A stretch of 64,000 bases of DNA from Cupriavidus necator (lineage in GTDB: Bacteria > Pseudomonadota > Gammaproteobacteria > Burkholderiales > Burkholderiaceae), in assembly GCA_022041995.1 (NCBI GenBank), contig CP074382.1, forward strand, positions 1 to 64,000, in the 5' to 3' direction. The notes under the pieces are model-generated. The model saw only the letters and a program-made list of their open reading frames with translations, was not told the origin of the DNA and searched no databases. Shown here piece after piece: positions 63,037 through 64,000 of this stretch. The translations under genes were made by a program, and so were the position numbers. Position 1 is the stretch's first letter; every line of letters begins with the position of its first letter.

Positions 63037-63189
63037 CGTTTGTCCTCCAGAGGCATCACATCTTACCCGCGTCGCTTTGCGCACGCCAGGTCCACTTCGG
63101 GAAGTTATTTCTCACTCGTTCCTTAGGTCTTGCACCCATCATCCGGTCCCACGATCTAACTCGGGCAACATTCGCCGAGTTGAGCACCA

Positions 63190-63707
63190 TCATTGTCGAA
63201 TGGGGAGTTGGTCGCGAAAGGATTCCTCGATATGCGCCACCACGGACGGCGTGGCGGTCTCTCGCAGCATTTCTAAGAACGCTTCAAAAGCTTGTTCGAC
63301 GGAACCCGGGTCCGTGGCCTCGATAAGACGTGTCCGGATTGGATGCTCCGCCGTGCCCAATGTGCGCACCATGACATCCATTAGATACATCCGAGCTGCG
63401 GCAAGTGAGCGCTTTCGGAATCGCGAATTCTGCTTCGCGCCAGAAGGCAGAGATCCTGCAGATGGCTGAACATCGCTGACATGGCCAAGCTCGCCAACAT
63501 GCTGGATAAAACCCTCTTGCTGTAGCGCAAAGACGGCGTCCGACTCAAGGCCAAGCTGGAGAGCGCGCGCCAACAGGTCCCCACGCTGGTTCGTCCGTCC
63601 ACCGTGATGAGAAGCGCCCGCGTGCGACGGTCCAGCGTTCCTATTCGTGAGGTTATTTCCTGCCGACCGGCAACTGTTTTCTCGAACCGCCCAACCAGAC
63701 CCTTCAT
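63190..63707 (-). pseudogene. Hypothetical gene with one frameshift
   Basis: MKGLVGRFEKTVAGRQEITS and RIGTLDRRTRALLITVDGRT are in one frame. A single-base shift near 63590 leads to QRGDLLARALQLGLESDAVF, ALQQEGFIQHVGELGHVSDV and RMYLMDVMVRTLGTAEHPIR, ending QLPIRQ. Joined, about 170 residues with no motif I recognise. It is a mostly helical protein, perhaps regulatory. Confidence 0.5.
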
Positions 63708-63826
63708 CGCGCCCTCCCTACGGCTGGCGGAAAAGTAAGACAGAAAGGTTACAAAAGCATGAATGTCCAGCCCGAAACTGCGTGGAGATCAGCTCGATGG
63801 CCGCCGTGCAACTTACTCACAAAGTC

Positions 63827-63835
63827 TGTGGATAA
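63827..63835. other. DnaA-box match near the window edge
   Basis: TGTGGATAA is the perfect complement of the DnaA box TTATCCACA. A single box is weak evidence, but intergenic position on a probable plasmid makes a replication origin beyond the window edge worth considering. No iterons or AT-rich unwinding region are visible here. The last 290 bases (63708-64000) carry no other feature. Confidence 0.35.
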
Positions 63836-64000
63836 CCTCAGGCTAGCGGCCGGCCTAACCACCGGCGTGGCGGTTCGCGCTGGCTTGCCCAGAAAATAGG
63901 CGAGCTCGAGTTGGTCAATCAGCAACGCTACAAAAAGGAGAGCGTGCGCCTACCGGTACGGCTCTGTCATAAATCTGTCACCCACAGAGGGAAGTACCAG

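Larger units (their letters stand above)
61806..63121 (-). mobile_element. ISAzo13-family element, copy 2 (inverted)
   Basis: 1316 bp, the same length, ends and encoded proteins as copy 1 at 8788-10103 but in the opposite orientation. It is also flanked by CTTAG (61801-61805 and 63122-63126). Recombination between the two copies would invert the 52 kb between them. Confidence 0.9.

Overview
This 64 kb window looks like a piece of a large plasmid, or a plasmid-derived accessory region, from a beta-proteobacterium of the order Burkholderiales (Cupriavidus/Ralstonia/Burkholderia type). The reasons are high GC, kfrA-type plasmid genes beside small H-NS-like genes, a toluene/benzene-type monooxygenase operon, and a dense load of IS5, IS110, ISAzo13, IS3, IS21, IS4, IS66, IS630, Tn3 and Tn7-like elements. 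No rRNA, tRNA or CRISPR array was seen, and no housekeeping gene.

Layout. 1-2124: a broken phospholipase-D-like gene. 2125-11599: one small membrane-protein gene split by about 9 kb of insertions nested inside one another (IS5, an IS110 remnant in the IS5 end, a group II intron in the IS110 transposase, an ISAzo13 element in the intron reverse transcriptase, plus three more IS110 transposase genes). 12096-16305: a two-gene unit for a catalase-LodA fusion protein and its LodB-like flavoprotein. 16500-25830: a four-gene Tn7-like transposon (TnsA, TnsB, TnsC and TniQ homologues) followed by an IS3 that truncates an IS21, and a truncated IS4. 26240-30520: a small lipoprotein/DUF2939 operon and a 778-residue protein joining a deoxyribosyltransferase/TIR-like N-terminus to a P-loop ATPase, a defence candidate. 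30800-31904: a HrcA/CIRCE-type operator before a truncated patatin gene, then a broken kfrA. 32075-39727: small secreted and hypothetical genes, an IS66 and a NYN-domain gene. 40194-43824: an H-NS-like gene with a kfrA remnant, and a decayed Tn3-family transposase inserted next to them. 44273-48355: the monooxygenase operon tmoABCDE behind a sigma-54 promoter, with its reductase gene tmoF broken. 48616-58900: remnants of ProQ and PhoD genes, then a signalling block (hybrid kinase, divergent periplasmic binding protein, REC-PAS kinase, frameshifted NarL-type regulator) interrupted by an IS630. 58997-64000: a second H-NS/kfrA remnant cluster, largely empty DNA, and a second ISAzo13 copy in inverted orientation.

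Function. The intact physiological units are the diiron aromatic monooxygenase (hydroxylase, ferredoxin and effector), the LodA/LodB oxidase pair and the sensor cluster. The monooxygenase has lost its own reductase and no NtrC-type activator is visible, so it would need both in trans.

Decay. At least ten genes carry single-base frameshifts. Either the region is degenerating under transposition, or the assembly has small-indel errors. Calls of 'pseudogene by frameshift' should be read with that in mind.
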